Notes under the pieces: model-generated
The model's database searches: none
What the model was told of the DNA's origin: nothing
Seen by the model: only the letters and a program-made list of their open reading frames with translations
Made by a program: the position numbers and the translations under genes
From: Rariglobus hedericola
GTDB taxonomy: Bacteria; Verrucomicrobiota; Verrucomicrobiia; Opitutales; Opitutaceae
Assembly (NCBI RefSeq): GCF_007559335.1
Contig: NZ_VMBG01000001.1
Coordinates: forward strand, 1,302,001-1,366,000
Reading direction: 5' to 3'
DNA length: 64,000 bases
In this document: positions 30,263 through 38,626 of the stretch, piece by piece
Position numbering within the stretch: position 1 is the stretch's first letter
Layout: each line of letters opens with the position of its first letter

Positions 30263-31039
30263 ATGCCCTCTCCTTGCTTCAGAAGCCTTCCGGTCATAAT
30301 CGCGATTCTGATAGCCGCTCCAGTCTTTGGCTCAATCATGGGAGGCAACTCCCTCGAAATCGATTTTACCAAACCCGACGACGCCAAGCTCAAGTCCACG
30401 TGGTCAGACACTATCGATATTAGCCCTCAAGGTCTCGGGTGGGATTCATCCCCAGCCTCAGCTAGGAACGGGTGGATTCAAACATCCCCGCTCGCCACCG
30501 GACTTTCATGGCGCCCCGCTTCCTCGGTCACCGCAAGAGTGATGATCGAACCGGACAGCCAACCCATTCAGCTCGCCAGCGGACAAACTTCCACACCATG
30601 GATCGGCTCTGTGTTCGCACGCTACAGCCCCGATCGCAAAAACTGGTCTAGTTGGCAGGCGCTCACTCCGGCTTACTCCACTGATGGCACACCCACAACA
30701 AAACGAATTTTTACTGCCCTGCTGAGCGTGCCAGACCGTGAGCAAAAAGAATATAGAGCCTTGATTAGTGCCTACAGCCAACTCGACGTGGAGTGGAAGA
30801 GTGACGAGGAAGCGGCCGTAAAATGGATACTCAAAAAGGATCCCCGTTTCTTTGAGCGCTCCTTGCCGTTTGTAGGCTACGTGGAGTTCTTATTCGAAGC
30901 ATCATTCTACGGCAGTCAGCGAATTACATCCTTCAAATCCAGTGTAAGCTACGGAATCGGGGGAATGGCATCCGTCCCAAAAGACCCAAAAAACAAAAGA
31001 AATCAGGATTTTAGCCCTTGGCGGTTCCAAGCGCCCTAA
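30263..31039 (+). CDS. Hypothetical exported protein
   Basis: I do not recognise this family. The start at 30263 gives a 258-residue protein with a hydrophobic signal-like segment at residues 8-26 (SLPVIIAILIAAPVFGS). The remainder is soluble, Ser/Trp-rich and probably beta-structured (WQALTPAYSTDG, WRPASSVTARVMIE), reminiscent of a jelly-roll or laminin-G-like fold. G+C is visibly lower than in nasA and the modE-like gene on either side, and codon use is more mixed, which hints at a later insertion into the island. It may be co-transcribed with nasA, 49 bases upstream. Confidence 0.6.
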   Translation: MPSPCFRSLPVIIAILIAAPVFGSIMGGNSLEIDFTKPDDAKLKSTWSDTIDISPQGLGWDSSPASARNGWIQTSPLATGLSWRPASSVTARVMIEPDSQPIQLASGQTSTPWIGSVFARYSPDRKNWSSWQALTPAYSTDGTPTTKRIFTALLSVPDREQKEYRALISAYSQLDVEWKSDEEAAVKWILKKDPRFFERSLPFVGYVEFLFEASFYGSQRITSFKSSVSYGIGGMASVPKDPKNKRNQDFSPWRFQAP

Positions 31040-31058
31040 TTTCACAACCTCATCCCCC

Positions 31059-31412
31059 ATGTCCGCCCCCCTCACCGTCGAAGCCAAGATCCGCATGAAC
31101 TCCGGCCGCCGCTTCGCCTTCGGCCCGGGCAAAGCCGATCTCCTCGCCCGCATCGACGCGACCGGCTCCATCAGCGAAGCCGCCAAGACGATGGAGATGT
31201 CTTACATGCGCGCCTGGCAGATCGTGAAGAGCCTGGACGGAGCCTTCGCCGAACCCCTCGTCCTCAAATCCCGCGGAGGCAAAGCCAAAGGCGGCGCCAC
31301 CCTCTCCGAAACCGGCCGCGAAGTCCTCCGCCTCTACCGCGAAATGGAAACCGCCGCCCAATCCGCCTGCGAAAAATCCGGCGCCCGCATCGCCGACCTG
31401 CTGAAGTCCTGA
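31059..31412 (+). CDS. ModE-type winged-helix regulator without molybdate-binding domains
   Basis: The 117-residue product corresponds to the N-terminal DNA-binding domain of ModE (about 110 residues): GRRFAFGPGKADLLARIDATGSIS, split here, then EAAKTMEMSYMRAWQIV and LVLKSRGGKAKGGATLSETG. The two MOP domains that bind molybdate in full-length ModE are absent. Such short forms exist and either sense metal through a partner or act constitutively. A palindrome with ModE-like half-sites lies 58 bases downstream at 31471-31494, in front of the cofactor operon. The genes around it strongly support a role in molybdenum regulation. Confidence 0.9.
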   Translation: MSAPLTVEAKIRMNSGRRFAFGPGKADLLARIDATGSISEAAKTMEMSYMRAWQIVKSLDGAFAEPLVLKSRGGKAKGGATLSETGREVLRLYREMETAAQSACEKSGARIADLLKS

Positions 31413-31470
31413 CCGTTCGACCGCACGCGAGCCGCTCATCCAAATCCCGCGCAACTTTCATGATCCCGAC

Positions 31471-31494
31471 CGTTATATCCATTTGAATATAACG
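31471..31494. promoter_or_regulatory. ModE-like operator in front of the cofactor operon
   Basis: A perfect inverted repeat CGTTATAT-N8-ATATAACG. These half-sites resemble those of the E. coli ModE operator at modABCD. The right arm contains a -10-like TATAAC, and the tauE/moa operon starts 32 bases downstream, so binding would probably repress it. The spacer length may differ from the E. coli site. Confidence 0.6.
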
Positions 31495-31525
31495 CCTCCG
31501 CCGCCACCTTGGTAACCATCGGCCC

Positions 31526-32257
31526 ATGACCACCGACTGGCTCATCCTCCTGGCTCCCTTGCTTCTCGTCGCCGTCCTCTACGGCGCCGTCGGCCACGGC
31601 GGTGCCTCGGGCTACCTCGCCGTCATGGCGCTCGCGGGCATCGCCCCCGCCGTGATGAAGCCCACCGCGCTCACGCTCAACCTCGCGGTCTCCCTCATCG
31701 GCACCGTGCTCTTCTTCCGCGCCGGACATTTTGCCTGGCGCCTCTTCTGGCCCTTCGCCGTCACCTCGATCCCCTTCGCCTTCCTCGGCGGACGCCTCTC
31801 CCTCCCCACTCCCGCCTTCAAACTCCTGCTCGCCCTCGCTCTCGGCTTCGCCGCCCTGCGCTTGCTCCTCCCCGCACCCAAGACCGACGCCCTCCGCCCC
31901 GCCCCGATCCTTCTCGTTCTCATCTTCGGTGCCGTGATGGGCCTCGCCTCCGGTCTCATCGGAGTCGGCGGCGGCATTTTTCTCACGCCACTCCTCCTGC
32001 TCATGCGCTGGTCCAACACCAAGACCGCCGCCGCCGTCTCCGCACCGTTCATTTTCGTCAACTCCGCCGCCGGCCTCGCCGGACACTCCGCCTCACTCCA
32101 TCACCTGCCCTCCGCCTGGCCGCTCCTCGCCCTCGCCGTCATCGCCGGCGGGTTTCTCGGCGCCCTCTGGGGCAGCCGCAACGCACGCCTCTCCCAACTC
32201 CGCCCCGTCCTCGCCGCCGTCCTCGGTATCGCCTCGCTCAAACTCGTCATCACATGA
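31526..32257 (+). CDS. TauE/SafE-family membrane permease
   Basis: A 243-residue polytopic membrane protein with about eight hydrophobic helices in two repeated halves; each half carries the family glycine motif (GAVGHGGASGYLAV near residue 20 and SGLIGVGGGIFLTPLL near residue 140). Members export or import sulfite, sulfoacetate and related anions. It overlaps moaA by ATGA, so it is the first gene of the cofactor operon, behind a ModE-like site. Transport of an oxyanion such as sulfite, molybdate or nitrite is possible; the substrate cannot be read from sequence. Confidence 0.85.
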   Translation: MTTDWLILLAPLLLVAVLYGAVGHGGASGYLAVMALAGIAPAVMKPTALTLNLAVSLIGTVLFFRAGHFAWRLFWPFAVTSIPFAFLGGRLSLPTPAFKLLLALALGFAALRLLLPAPKTDALRPAPILLVLIFGAVMGLASGLIGVGGGIFLTPLLLLMRWSNTKTAAAVSAPFIFVNSAAGLAGHSASLHHLPSAWPLLALAVIAGGFLGALWGSRNARLSQLRPVLAAVLGIASLKLVIT

Positions 32258-33225
32258 ACGACCCCTTCGGACGGAAAATCGACTACCTGCGCATCTCCGT
32301 CACCGACCGGTGCAACGAGCGCTGCCTCTACTGCATGCCCGAAGGCTACAAGGGCTGGGCGCAACGCCCCGACCACCTCACCGCCGAAGAACTCATCCGC
32401 ATCGCCACCTCCGCCTCCCGACTCGGCTTCAAAAAATTCCGGCTCACCGGCGGCGAACCACTCCTCCGTCCCGACCTCGCCACCATCGCCGCAGGTATCG
32501 CCGCGTTACCTACGACCACATCCCTCGGCCTCTCCACCAACGGCACCCGCCTCGCCTCCGCCGCCCGCGACCTCAGCAACGCCGGCGTTACCTCCGTCAA
32601 CGTCTCACTCGACGCGCTCGACACCGACACCTACCGCCGCGTCACCGGCGGACGCCTCGCCGACGCCCTCGCCGGCATCCACGCCGCCCTCACCGCCGAC
32701 TTCGAATCCGTAAAACTCAACGTCGTCCTCATGCGCGGCGTGAACGAAGACCAACTCGTCCCCCTCGTTCGTTTCGCCGCCGAGCACCGCACTCCGGTCC
32801 GTTTCATCGAGTTGATGCCGCTCACCCGCACCGACGTCCTCAGCTCCGAAAACTTCCTCTCCTGCGAAGACGCTCGCGCCCGCATCGAGTCCGAACTCGG
32901 CCCGCTCGAAACCCTGCCCGACTACCGCGCCGGCCACGGCCCCGCTCGTTACACCCGCGCGCAAAATGGCGCACTCGTCGGCTTCATCGGTGCCTTAACC
33001 ACTCCTGATTTCTGCGGCACCTGCAACAAGCTCCGCCTCACCGCCGACGGCAAACTCCGCCCCTGCCTCGGCCGCCACGGCGAGATCGACCTCCTCGCCC
33101 CCTTGCGCGCCGGCCACGCCGACCTCGACGCGCTCCTCACCGAAGCCATCGCCAACAAACCCGAAGACCACACCTTCCAAACTGACTACGTCCCCTCCCG
33201 CCCCATGACCGCCATCGGTGGCTAA
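32254..33225 (+). CDS. moaA: GTP 3',8-cyclase MoaA
   Basis: Radical-SAM enzyme for the first step of molybdenum cofactor synthesis, acting on GTP. The SAM cluster motif is Cys20-x3-Cys24-x2-Cys27 (CNERCLYC). The second [4Fe-4S] cluster, which binds GTP, uses the C-terminal group CGTCNKLRLTADGKLRPC. The chain ends in GG, as MoaA does, for insertion into the active site. 323 residues is normal. It overlaps the tauE stop codon by 4 bases. Confidence 0.97.
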   Translation: MNDPFGRKIDYLRISVTDRCNERCLYCMPEGYKGWAQRPDHLTAEELIRIATSASRLGFKKFRLTGGEPLLRPDLATIAAGIAALPTTTSLGLSTNGTRLASAARDLSNAGVTSVNVSLDALDTDTYRRVTGGRLADALAGIHAALTADFESVKLNVVLMRGVNEDQLVPLVRFAAEHRTPVRFIELMPLTRTDVLSSENFLSCEDARARIESELGPLETLPDYRAGHGPARYTRAQNGALVGFIGALTTPDFCGTCNKLRLTADGKLRPCLGRHGEIDLLAPLRAGHADLDALLTEAIANKPEDHTFQTDYVPSRPMTAIGG

Positions 33226-33238
33226 TCTACACAATCCA

Positions 33239-33263
33239 AAGTGTAACCTATTAGGTTACACTT
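33239..33263. promoter_or_regulatory. Perfect 12-bp-arm palindrome upstream of moaD
   Basis: AAGTGTAACCTA and its exact reverse complement flank a single T, in the 48-base gap between moaA and moaD and 10 bases before the moaD start. It is an operator for a dimeric regulator or an RNA hairpin affecting moaD translation. It does not match the ModE-like site. Confidence 0.55.
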
Positions 33264-33273
33264 CCTCCGAAAA

Positions 33274-33513
33274 ATGACCGTCCTCTACTTCGCCAACGCC
33301 CGCCGTATCACCGGCTTCTCCGAGGAAGAAATCCCTGCCACCGAGCCCCTCTCCATCTCCGCCTTTTGGGAGCAACTCGTTCAACGCCACCCAGACCTCG
33401 CCAGTCTCCGCTCCTCCTCACGCCTCGCCCGCAACAACGACTTCCTGACTTCCTCCGCACACATCGAACCAACCGACGAGATCGCGGTCATTCCGCCCGT
33501 CTCCGGAGGCTGA
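33274..33513 (+). CDS. moaD: Molybdopterin synthase sulfur carrier MoaD
   Basis: A 79-residue ubiquitin-like protein ending in VSGG; the terminal Gly-Gly is adenylated and thiocarboxylated to supply sulfur to MoaE. The N-terminus MTVLYFANARRITG and the IAVIPPVSGG end match the family. It pairs with moaE 53 bases downstream. The start lies 10 bases after a perfect palindrome, so its translation may be controlled separately from moaA. Confidence 0.93.
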   Translation: MTVLYFANARRITGFSEEEIPATEPLSISAFWEQLVQRHPDLASLRSSSRLARNNDFLTSSAHIEPTDEIAVIPPVSGG

Positions 33514-33517
33514 TTTA

Positions 33518-33544
33518 CCTTCGCGTCCTTTGCGTCCTTCGCGA
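33518..33544. repeat. Second copy of the tandem 9-mer repeat
   Basis: Three 9-base units (CCTTCGCGT, CCTTTGCGT, CCTTCGCGA) between moaD and moaE, aligned to the 27962-27988 copy almost entirely by transitions. Confidence 0.6.
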
Positions 33545-33566
33545 GACACCCGATTGAAATAAACCC

Positions 33567-33950
33567 GTGCACATCGAGATCCTCATCTCCCCCTCCGTCA
33601 TCACCCCGCCCGCTTCATCCGTGGACGCCGGTGTCGGCGCGCTCGCCACCTTCACCGGCACGGTCCGCGGCTCCGAAAACGACCAACCCATCTCCGCCCT
33701 TGTTTACGAAGCCTATCAACCGATGGCCGAGACCGTGATGCATCGCCTCCTCACCGAACTCGCCGCCACACACCCCTGCCACTTCGTCTTCGTCCAACAC
33801 CGCACCGGCACCGTCCCCGTCGGCGAAGCCGCCATCCACATCGCCGTCCAAGCCAAACACCGCGCCCCCGCCTTCGCCCTCCTCGCCGCCTTCATGGACC
33901 GCCTAAAGCAAGACGTCCCCATCTGGAAAACCGACACCCTGCCCGCATGA
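33567..33950 (+). CDS. moaE: Molybdopterin synthase catalytic subunit MoaE
   Basis: Transfers two sulfurs from MoaD to precursor Z to form molybdopterin. The GTG start at 33567 gives 127 residues. The core FTGTVRGSEN, the HRTGTVPVGEAAIHIAV block and the catalytic-lysine segment RLKQDVPIWK match the family. The product is shorter than E. coli MoaE (150) at the C-terminus but keeps the active-site lysines. It overlaps moeA by ATGA. Confidence 0.93.
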   Translation: MHIEILISPSVITPPASSVDAGVGALATFTGTVRGSENDQPISALVYEAYQPMAETVMHRLLTELAATHPCHFVFVQHRTGTVPVGEAAIHIAVQAKHRAPAFALLAAFMDRLKQDVPIWKTDTLPA

Positions 33951-35119
33951 TTTCCGTCGCCGATCTCTGGATACAACTCGACGCCTTGGTCCCGTCGCCC
34001 CTTCCCTCCGAGCGCATCCCCCTCGCCTCCGCCCAAGGCCGCATCCTCCGCGAAACCATCCTCGCTCCCGAAGACCAGCCGCCCTTCGACCGCTCCGCCA
34101 TCGACGGCTACCTCGTCCACACCGACCAACCCGCCGGCCTCGTCACCCTCGAAGGCACGATCCACCCCGGCGCTCCCGCGCCCGCCTCCGCGCCCTCCCC
34201 CGGCACCGCCTACCGCATCCTCACCGGCAGCGCCCTCCCTCCCGAGAAAGCCGCACTCATCATGCAAGAGGACACCAAGGCCACCGACACCGGCCGCGTC
34301 CACCTCCTCCAATCTCCGTCCACCAAACACATCCGCCGCCGCGCCTCCCAAGCCCGTGCCGGCGACACCCTAATCTCCCCCGGCCAGCTCCTCAACGCCG
34401 GCGCCCTCGCCCTCCTCGCCTCCGTCGGCGCGACCGCCCCGCTCGTCTCCCGTCGCGCCCGCGTCGCGCACCTCGTCACCGGCGGCGAACTCGTCTCTCC
34501 TGACGCCACGCCCGCCTCCGGCCAGATCCGCGACTCCAACTCCACGCTCATCGCCGCACTCCTCCGCGATTCCCACGCCGACCTGATCTGGCAGCAACGC
34601 GTCTCCGACTCCCGTTCAGCCACCGCCGAAGCCCTTGCCGCCGCGCTCGCGCTCCAGCCTGACATCCTCCTCGTCAGTGGCGGTGCCAGCGTCGGCGACC
34701 ACGACCACACGGGCGCGCTCCTTGCCGACGCCGGCTTCACGATTCACTGCGACAAAGTCGCCAGCCGCCCCGGCAAACCCTTCATCGCCGCCTCGCGCGA
34801 AGGCTGCCTCGCGTTCGGACTCCCCGGCAACCCGCTCTCCCACTTCGTCTGCTTCCACCTCTTCGTCCGCCGCGTCCTCGCCCGCCTCGCCGGAACGGAA
34901 CCCGTCGCACTTATCCGCGCCAAACTCGCGCCCCGTTCCGAACTCCGCCCCGACCCGCGCGAAACCTGGTGGCCCGCGCTCCTCACCCACGACTCCGTCA
35001 CTGCGCTACCTTGGCGTGACTCTTCCGATCTCACTGTTCTCGCCCGTGCCAACGCCCTGCTCCGCGTGCCCTCGACTCCATCCGCGAGTTCCCAAGTCGA
35101 AGTCCTTTGCTGCTCCTAA
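33947..35119 (+). CDS. moeA: Molybdopterin molybdenumtransferase MoeA
   Basis: Inserts molybdate into adenylylated molybdopterin. The 390 residues contain the domain-1 motif QPPFDRSAIDGY, the domain III MoCF-binding signature (ILLVSGGASVGDHDHTGALL around residues 240-260, where the family has GG.S.G..D) and GLPGNPLSHFVCFH. It starts in the last codons of moaE and is followed by moaC after 3 bases, so the operon is tightly coupled. Confidence 0.95.
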   Translation: MISVADLWIQLDALVPSPLPSERIPLASAQGRILRETILAPEDQPPFDRSAIDGYLVHTDQPAGLVTLEGTIHPGAPAPASAPSPGTAYRILTGSALPPEKAALIMQEDTKATDTGRVHLLQSPSTKHIRRRASQARAGDTLISPGQLLNAGALALLASVGATAPLVSRRARVAHLVTGGELVSPDATPASGQIRDSNSTLIAALLRDSHADLIWQQRVSDSRSATAEALAAALALQPDILLVSGGASVGDHDHTGALLADAGFTIHCDKVASRPGKPFIAASREGCLAFGLPGNPLSHFVCFHLFVRRVLARLAGTEPVALIRAKLAPRSELRPDPRETWWPALLTHDSVTALPWRDSSDLTVLARANALLRVPSTPSASSQVEVLCCS

Positions 35120-35122
35120 TTC

Positions 35123-35569
35123 ATGAAAAAATTCTCCCACCTCGACACCACCGGCGCCGCCACGATGGTCGATGTCGGCGCCAAGCCGCCGCAACTCCGC
35201 CGCGCCGTCGCCACCGGCGAACTCCGCTGCGCCCCCGCCACGATCCGCCTGCTCAAAAAGCAGGCCCTCCCCAAAGGCGACGTCCTCGCCTGCGCCCGCC
35301 TCGCCGGCATCATGGCCGCCAAAAAAACCGCCGATCTCATCCCCCTCTGCCACCCACTGGCTCTCGATAAAGTCTCCGTTGATTTCACCATCAAAGCCGA
35401 CCGCATCCTCATCACCGCCGAAGCCCGCCTCACCGGAAAAACCGGCGTCGAGATGGAAGCCCTCACCGCCGTCTCCGTTGCCGCGCTCACCCTCTACGAC
35501 ATGATGAAGGCCGTGGACAAACAAATGGTCATCGGCGAAGTCCGCGTTTCACTGAAAGAGAAGAAATGA
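35123..35569 (+). CDS. moaC: Cyclic pyranopterin monophosphate synthase MoaC
   Basis: Acts after MoaA to form precursor Z (cyclic pyranopterin monophosphate). The 148 residues show the family core [16 protein letters not shown], the [12 protein letters not shown] active-site segment and [18 protein letters not shown] (here VEMEAL). It is preceded by moeA by 3 bases and overlaps the next gene by ATGA. Confidence 0.97.
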   Translation: MKKFSHLDTTGAATMVDVGAKPPQLRRAVATGELRCAPATIRLLKKQALPKGDVLACARLAGIMAAKKTADLIPLCHPLALDKVSVDFTIKADRILITAEARLTGKTGVEMEALTAVSVAALTLYDMMKAVDKQMVIGEVRVSLKEKK

Positions 35570-36039
35570 AAATCGCCCGCGTCACCCTCAGCGACCGCGC
35601 CTCTGCCGGCATCTACGCCGACCTCAGCGGTCCCGAAATCGAACGCATCCTCGCCCCCGCATTCGAGCCCGCGCCCGCGTTTCTTTCGTGCCTCATCCCG
35701 GACGACCGCGCCACCATCGCTGACACGTTGCGCACGCTCTGCGACACCGAGCACTGCGATCTCATCGTCACCACGGGCGGCACCGGCCCCGCGCCGCGCG
35801 ACGTCACGCCCGAGGCGACTCGCGACGTCCTCGAACGCGAACTCCCCGGCTTTGGCGAAGCCATGCGCGCCGTGAGTTTCGCCAAAGTCCCCACCGCCAT
35901 CCTCTCCCGCGCCACCGCCGGCACGCGCGGTCGCACGCTCATCATCAACCTCCCCGGCAACCCCCGCGCCATCGGCGAATGCCTCCCACCGCTCCTCCCC
36001 GCGATCCGCGAATGCCTGAAACACCTCAACGGTTCCTAA
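35566..36039 (+). CDS. mogA: Molybdopterin adenylyltransferase (MogA/MoaB)
   Basis: Adenylylates molybdopterin before metal insertion. The 157-residue protein begins [15 protein letters not shown] and has the MoCF domain motifs [17 protein letters not shown] and [14 protein letters not shown]. The first is the TGGTG signature that binds the pterin. MogA and MoaB cannot be separated on sequence alone here; MoaB-type is possible. It sits between moaC and the MOSC gene. Confidence 0.92.
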   Translation: MKIARVTLSDRASAGIYADLSGPEIERILAPAFEPAPAFLSCLIPDDRATIADTLRTLCDTEHCDLIVTTGGTGPAPRDVTPEATRDVLERELPGFGEAMRAVSFAKVPTAILSRATAGTRGRTLIINLPGNPRAIGECLPPLLPAIRECLKHLNGS

Positions 36040-36041
36040 CG

Positions 36042-36536
36042 ATGATCCGCATCGAACATCTTTACGTTTCACCGGGCCACAATTACTTCGGTCATCACGG
36101 CCAGCCCGCCGGCGAACATCCGATTCTCTCCGTCTCCGAAATCGAGTGCGTCGCCGGACACGGCATCCGCGGAGACCGCTACTTCGATTACAAACCCGAC
36201 TACAAAGGCCAAATCACCTTCTTCGCCGCCGAAATCTATGACGAACTCTGCGCCACGTTTCTTCCACTGGCCGGCACTCATCCCGAGCCTTCGGCATTCC
36301 GCCGCAATGTCATCACTCGCGGAATCGACCTGAACACGCTCATTGGCCAGCAATTCACGATTCAGGGGATCACGTTTCTCGGCACTGCCGAATGCTCTCC
36401 CTGCCATTGGATGGACCAAGCCTTTGCCCCCAGAGCGCACGCTGCACTCAAAGATCATGGCGGCCTCCGCGCCAAGATCCTTACAGATGGTTGGCTGCGG
36501 GTTTCGCCGGCCAGTTCCATTTCCACTCATGCCTGA
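36042..36536 (+). CDS. MOSC-domain protein
   Basis: A 164-residue MOSC (molybdenum cofactor sulfurase C-terminal) protein starting at 36042 (MIRIEHLYVSP), 2 bases after mogA. Conserved family features are GIRGDRYFDY, the NVITRGIDLNTLIG segment and the cysteine pair ECSPCHWMDQAF. MOSC proteins (YiiM-like) handle sulfur or molybdopterin in detoxification reactions; within this operon a role in cofactor maturation or transfer is likely, but the substrate is unknown. Confidence 0.88.
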   Translation: MIRIEHLYVSPGHNYFGHHGQPAGEHPILSVSEIECVAGHGIRGDRYFDYKPDYKGQITFFAAEIYDELCATFLPLAGTHPEPSAFRRNVITRGIDLNTLIGQQFTIQGITFLGTAECSPCHWMDQAFAPRAHAALKDHGGLRAKILTDGWLRVSPASSISTHA

Positions 36537-37119
36537 TTTCGCGATCACGGGTGCCATTCTCGCCGGCGGACGCTCCTCGCGCATGGGGCGTGACAAGGCA
36601 TTCCTGCCCTTCCCCGCGCCGGACGGCCCGCCTCTCATCGCCCACCAAGCTGCACTGCTCCGCAGCCTGGGAATCACCGATCTCATCATCTCCGGCCGCC
36701 TCGACACGGACTATGCGACCACCCTCCCCAACGCCCGAGTGGTTCACGATACCGTGCCTGATGCCGGCCCCCTCGCCGGACTCATCGCAATCCTAGCGGC
36801 CGCGAGCCATCCCTGGGTGCTAATCCTGGCCGTGGATCTCCCACAATTAACCCCCACCTACCTCCAAAAAATGATTTCCACCGGAGGAGGACGCATCGGG
36901 GTCGTTCCTTATGGCCCTCACGGCTACGAGCCTTTGGCTGGACTTTACCCCCGAACTCTTCTCCCCCGCCTGCAAGCCGCATTGGACGCAGGCCATTTTA
37001 GACTTCAAAAGCTGCTCCACGAATCCACTCAAGAAGCTTTAATAAAAGCACTTCCATTGGAACCAGCCGAAATAGACCTCTTCTCGAACTGGAATACGCC
37101 TGCCGACGCGGGCATTTAG
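36529..37119 (+). CDS. mobA: Molybdenum cofactor guanylyltransferase MobA
   Basis: Attaches GMP to molybdopterin to make the MGD cofactor that NasA uses. The start at 36529 overlaps the MOSC stop by 8 bases and gives MPDFAITGAILAGGRSSRMG, with the nucleotide-binding LAGGRSSRMGRDKAFL motif at about residues 10-25. VVHDTVPDAGPLAGL and ILAVDLPQLTP also match. The 196 residues are a normal length. It is the last gene of the cofactor operon. Confidence 0.93.
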   Translation: MPDFAITGAILAGGRSSRMGRDKAFLPFPAPDGPPLIAHQAALLRSLGITDLIISGRLDTDYATTLPNARVVHDTVPDAGPLAGLIAILAAASHPWVLILAVDLPQLTPTYLQKMISTGGGRIGVVPYGPHGYEPLAGLYPRTLLPRLQAALDAGHFRLQKLLHESTQEALIKALPLEPAEIDLFSNWNTPADAGI

Positions 37120-37333
37120 GCGTATCTGTGCCTTACCTGCGCATGGCACAGCGCTCGCGCACCTAAAATTGAGCCAAAGTGTCGCCACTAAATTTTGCAT
37201 TTTTTTGCGTCCACCACTGATAGTTGACCGTTTATCTAGTTGGAACGAATTCAGCTTCCACTAGTCTCATTCTATAACCGCCGATGGCCGGATTTGCCGG
37301 GAATAACGGTTACAACGCTCAACTCTTACTATC

Positions 37334-38425
37334 ATGGCCGCCAAATCGAAATCCGCCCGTAAGTATTCCGCCGAAACCGACGAAGTCGACACCCTTGCCC
37401 CTGCGGCAACTGCCGTCGTCACCGCCGAGTTGGATGCGCCGCCCTCATTTCTCGAAAAGTCCGATACCGCCGCCGCCCGTGAGCCCCAGCCCGCCCATGG
37501 TGACCGTAGTAACCTGCAGCTCTATCTACAGGAAATCGGAAAAACCGCTCTGCTCACCATTCAGGAAGAGGTAAAGCTTGCCCGTCGCATCCGCAAGGGT
37601 GACAAGGCCGCCCGCGATCACATGATCTCGGCCAACCTGCGTCTCGTCGTGAAGATCGCGATGGATTATAAGGACTTTGGCCTCCCGCTGCTCGACCTCA
37701 TCTCCGAGGGCAACATCGGCCTCATCAAAGCCGTGGAACGCTTCGACCCACGCAAAGGTGGCAAGCTCTCCACCTACGCCGCCTGGTGGATCAAACAGTC
37801 CATCAAGCGCGCCCTCGCCAACCAATCGAAGACCATCCGCCTGCCCGTTCACTTGGTCGACAAGATCTCCAAGATGCGCAAAACCGCGATGAAGCTCACC
37901 GAAGAGTTCGGCCGCGAACCCACGGACGAAGAAATCGCAATCGAGCTCCAGGTCCCCACCAGCCGCGTCGCCCACTTGAAGTCGGTCAGCGTGCGTCCGG
38001 CCTCGCTCGACGCGCCCATCGGCGAATCGGGTGACTCGGGCACGTTTGGAGAGATTGTCGGCGATGAAAACGCCGCCAGCCCCTTCGAGTCGTTGACCGA
38101 AAAGACCCGCAACTCCGATCTCTACGAAATGATCTCCACGCTCGAACCGCGTGAAGCCGAGATCATCAAATATCGCTTCGGTCTCGACGGCCGCGACGAG
38201 CTCACCCTCGAAGAGGTCGGCGAGAAGTTCAAGGTCACCCGCGAACGCGTGCGTCAGCTCCAGAACATCGCCCTCTCGAAGATGCGCAAGGCGATGGCCT
38301 CCCACGAGCACCAGCGCACCGTCGAGGAGATCGAACTCGAGGAGCAGGTCCGCGCCCGCCACGAGGTCATCCGTGACTTCATGACGGCAAAGTCCGCCAA
38401 GGTCGGTGACGCTCAGCGCAACTAA
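37334..38425 (+). CDS. RpoD/SigA-family sigma factor
   Basis: The 363-residue sigma-70 protein has a short N-terminal extension of about 50 residues, then region 1.2 (NLQLYLQEIGKTALLT), region 2 with DLISEGNIGLIKAVERFDP and KLSTYAAWWIKQSIKR (promoter -10 recognition), region 3 and region 4 (ELTLEEVGEKFKVTRERVRQLQ). It lacks a long non-conserved insertion, as do many primary sigma factors outside proteobacteria. Either the housekeeping factor or a close group-2 paralogue; I cannot decide which. The 214-base upstream gap (37120-37333) is AT-rich and holds a TTGACC at 37224-37229 but no convincing -10 box. Confidence 0.95.
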   Translation: MAAKSKSARKYSAETDEVDTLAPAATAVVTAELDAPPSFLEKSDTAAAREPQPAHGDRSNLQLYLQEIGKTALLTIQEEVKLARRIRKGDKAARDHMISANLRLVVKIAMDYKDFGLPLLDLISEGNIGLIKAVERFDPRKGGKLSTYAAWWIKQSIKRALANQSKTIRLPVHLVDKISKMRKTAMKLTEEFGREPTDEEIAIELQVPTSRVAHLKSVSVRPASLDAPIGESGDSGTFGEIVGDENAASPFESLTEKTRNSDLYEMISTLEPREAEIIKYRFGLDGRDELTLEEVGEKFKVTRERVRQLQNIALSKMRKAMASHEHQRTVEEIELEEQVRARHEVIRDFMTAKSAKVGDAQRN

Positions 38426-38455
38426 TCGTTTGCGATCTCAAACAAGTAAGGATCC

Positions 38456-38488
38456 AAAGCCGCCCGGTCCAAACCGGGCGGCTTTTTT
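38456..38488 (+). terminator. Intrinsic terminator of the sigma-factor gene
   Basis: A 13-bp stem (AAAGCCGCCCGGT / ACCGGGCGGCTTT) with a 4-base loop followed by a T run, 31 bases after the stop codon. Confidence 0.92.
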
Positions 38489-38543
38489 GTATCCAGAATT
38501 TTTGGACAAGGTGAACCGGATCGGCGCCGGTTACCTCACCGCA

Positions 38544-38577
38544 CAAAAAAAGCGCCCGGTCTTTCGACCGGGCGCTT
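38544..38577 (-). terminator. Intrinsic terminator of rpsA
   Basis: On the minus strand a 12-bp stem (AAGCGCCCGGTC / GACCGGGCGCTT) is followed by seven T, about 50 bases after the rpsA stop codon. Confidence 0.92.
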
Positions 38578-38626
38578 CGTATCAAACGCGAACTACGTGA
38601 CTCGATGAACGAATCGACGAAGGAGA

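Noticed and set aside
37224-37250. TTGACC-containing promoter for the sigma factor
   Set aside because: No acceptable -10 box at 16-18 bases; the GAATTC there is only a chance partial match.
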